Shown here piece by piece: positions 61,836-64,000 of a DNA stretch of 64,000 nucleotides. Made by a program: the position numbers and the translations under genes. Where the stretch lies: contig CM051514.1 in NCBI GenBank assembly GCA_028015205.1, positions 40,130,150 to 40,194,149 of the forward strand, read 5' to 3'. The notes below the pieces were generated by a model, which had not been told where the DNA came from, ran no database searches, and saw only the letters and a program-made list of their open reading frames with translations. The stretch is from Mytilisepta virgata. Its lineage: Eukaryota > Mollusca > Bivalvia > Mytilida > Mytilidae. How positions within the stretch are numbered: position 1 is the first letter of the stretch; each line of letters starts with the position of its first letter.

Positions 61836-62584
61836 AAACCTTTGGTCTATTTTTTCATCAACTCACCGTCAATCAGGCCTTACATCTCATCTTAATGGTT
61901 TGGACCTCTAATCATTTAGAACACTAAAGATTGCTCCTGGATTAATATCACATGGAGTCTTGTTGGCCTTGCATTTTTTTCCTTAATATATTTAAAACTT
62001 TTTACAAAAGTTAAATGTACAGAGAGTAATTCCTGATCTTAACAGTATTTGTTTAGAATACCAAAAACTTTAGATTAGGCACTGAAAATCGAAGTAATAT
62101 TATAAGATACACAATTTTTTTTCATTTGGCCTCATGATACCCTATTCAAAGTAAGTCAATCTCTAAAAAACTAATACAAATACAACCTATTTGCACTTAA
62201 ACATTTCATTGTTTGTATCACTGAATAAAAGTTAAGTTTACTAAGGAAAAGAATTAAAATGCATCTGCACAGCACAATATTTAAAGCTTTTAGTAACCCA
62301 AGCTAGAATTTATTATTGTCAAATAGACATGAATGGGATGAATAATTTCAAAAGGGTTTAACATTGTGATGTAATATACCATAAACAAAAACAATTAAAC
62401 AAATGCAATGTCATTCTTTATACTTCACCACTTGACATGTCATTTTTCCCCACTGCAAGCATCCACTTATATATAAACAAGGGGTCACAAAAATTTATGT
62501 CAAGGAATATGGTGTCTGCTTTTCTCATTTTTTGCAGAATCGGTAATTGTCTTTAACCTAAGCCATTGATTTGTTTGTTTGTTT

Positions 62585-62765
62585 GATTGTTTTTTTAGTT
62601 GGGGTTTTACGCCATTTTCAGCACATTTGGCTATTTTGCGGCGGCCAGTTTTTATTGGTGGAGGAAGACGCAGTACCCGGAGAGAACCACCGACTTTCGG
62701 TAGGAAAATTGGCAATCCGGAGTCGAACACACAGGTGGGATTCGAACTCACCACCAAGGCACCCT
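62585..62765 (-). mobile_element. SINE family R copy, tRNA head truncated
   Basis: Seen: TTTTTTAGTTGGGGTTTTAC, GGCCAGTTTTTATTGGTGG, CCACCGACTTTCGGTAGGAA, GGCAATCCGGAGTCGAACAC and GGGATTCGAACTCACCACCA (intact B-box complement), after which the head is shortened. Also lacks the 'ttgtcaattaagat' block. Open frames here on both strands come from the SINE. Confidence 0.68.
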
Positions 62766-64000
62766 GTTCAAGAAGTAAACAAGAGGCTGTTTTACTGACA
62801 TTAAACTGGAAGTTTAGAGCTACCTGTATCATCAAATCATTAGCCAGATTATTATCATTGGAAAATCTATTTAAAAATTTAGAAAAATGATAGGGAGGAA
62901 ATCCTAATACATTGTATTCCATAGTATAACGAAATTACAACAGGTGTATATTTGTGTTGACTTACAAATTTGTCACAAATTGTAACAGAATACTTTTGAA
63001 TATTTTAAGTGTTTTCTCAAAATGGAGGCTATATTGAAATTGCAATATGGTGAGATATTTGTACATGTTGATCAACCTACTCTGTCTTTGAGATCAGAGC
63101 AACAAAAGCAAAATTTCTTTACTTTTACTTTTGCCTTTCTTCCTCAGTTGTCTTTCTTGTTCAGATGTTAAATAATTCTGCCACTCACTTTGACAGTTTA
63201 TTTCCAAACATGACATTATGAGTTATAAGACCTAAAATCAATCCAGCATTGTTGTCAATTTTACATTTAAATAAAAGACAGAACTCACTTCATGGTCACG
63301 TTTAAAATATATATATTATTTAATATTGATGTCATTGTTGGATGACAGTAAATTCATTCTCTTTTCAATATAGCTGCTGGTTACCCCTATACAACAAGAA
63401 AAATTCTCCCCCACTTGGAAATTAATTGCATACAGTACTAAAAAAAAACTGAATTTGCATTTGTTAGTTAAGGTAACGTTTATATATTTATGTTATGCTT
63501 TTAAAGTTCTGAAAATAGAATAGCAGACAAAAATTTTGGGTTGATCGATATAGTAAGTGTCATTGACTGTAATATGGTTATGACGTTTTTTTGTGGTTGT
63601 GGTTATTGTGATTTGGTATGGACGAATACTGTATTGTCCTTGACCTATATTTGGACATGCAAGTTGAAAAAATAGTTTCATTTTCAACTTAATGGTATTA
63701 AAACCAACTTTTATGACAATAATAATTTTACTCAAACCAAACTTGTTACATACATGTACAAATAAGTAGGTAAGTGCTTTTACACAAGTATATTAACAAA
63801 AAAATATATAAAATGAGATTACTGAGTGACCAGAGTATTATGCATGTGAGGCCTCTAGTTGTTCCACGTAAAATCCTTTAATCTTTCAATTTCTAGCATG
63901 ACACTTGAACCCTGATGTAGGAAATTGTGGGTATTCATGCAAATAAAAAAAATTCACGGATTAAAATTCAGTTTGGTTTAAGTCTATTGTTTCATACATG
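62766..64000. other. Unassigned AT-rich right edge
   Basis: A family-B-like left-end scrap (AACAAGAGGCTGTTTTACTG at 62777) and, near 63846, TGAGGCCTCTAG, which may be a minus-strand left-end scrap of a pearl-like element. Nothing else recognised. Confidence 0.4.

Noticed and set aside
62500..62922. Open frames on both strands, 140 and 103 codons
   Set aside because: Overlap the family R SINE at 62585-62765 and contain its translated body.

Overview
The window is AT-rich eukaryotic (animal) DNA dominated by introns and interspersed repeats. Codon-split exons with GT/AG borders, tRNA-derived SINEs, TTAA- and TA-flanked MITEs, and many elements of the type 'left hairpin, array of ~150-180 bp repeats, ACGG/GAC microsatellite, right hairpin' (the bivalve 'pearl'/Helentron-associated layout) suggest a marine bivalve, most plausibly a mussel. 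The species call is inference.

One gene is recognisable: the 5' half of a class IIa histone deacetylase (HDAC4/5/7/9 type) on the minus strand, running from high to low coordinates. Six consecutive coding exons (22508-22719, 20170-20305, 15542-15644, 14599-14699, 10280-10408, 8941-9041) join with matching codon phase. They encode the Gln-rich coiled coil, the MEF2-binding helix, the first 14-3-3 phosphosite (RKTASEP) and the basic nuclear localisation region. Upstream of them lie three candidate alternative 5' exons (31752-31854, 27590-27716, 42513-42581). All end in codon phase 1 and so can each splice to the shared exon at 22719. A possible further downstream exon (4573-4691) is weaker. The deacetylase catalytic domain is not in the window and should lie beyond coordinate 1.

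The rest is intron or upstream flank. A pearl-like family (family A) occurs six times (2524-3302, 17653-19828, 24894-25777, 40335-40872, 57089-58041, 61583-61835). Four other families share its architecture (5963-7204, 35275-36205, 49283-51695, 52130-52912). All lie in the same orientation, antisense to the HDAC gene. Also present are a SINE family with its tRNA-like head on the minus strand (about six copies, one internally amplified into tandem repeats at 36255-36935), three other tRNA-like SINEs, four short inverted-repeat elements and a 50-bp minisatellite (54451-55255).

I found no long transposon ORF, no functional tRNA or rRNA gene, no CRISPR and no convincing second protein gene. I see no evidence of a wholly new biological system. 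The most interesting signals are the alternative 5' exons of the HDAC gene and the paired (compensatory) changes in the terminal hairpins of the pearl-like elements.
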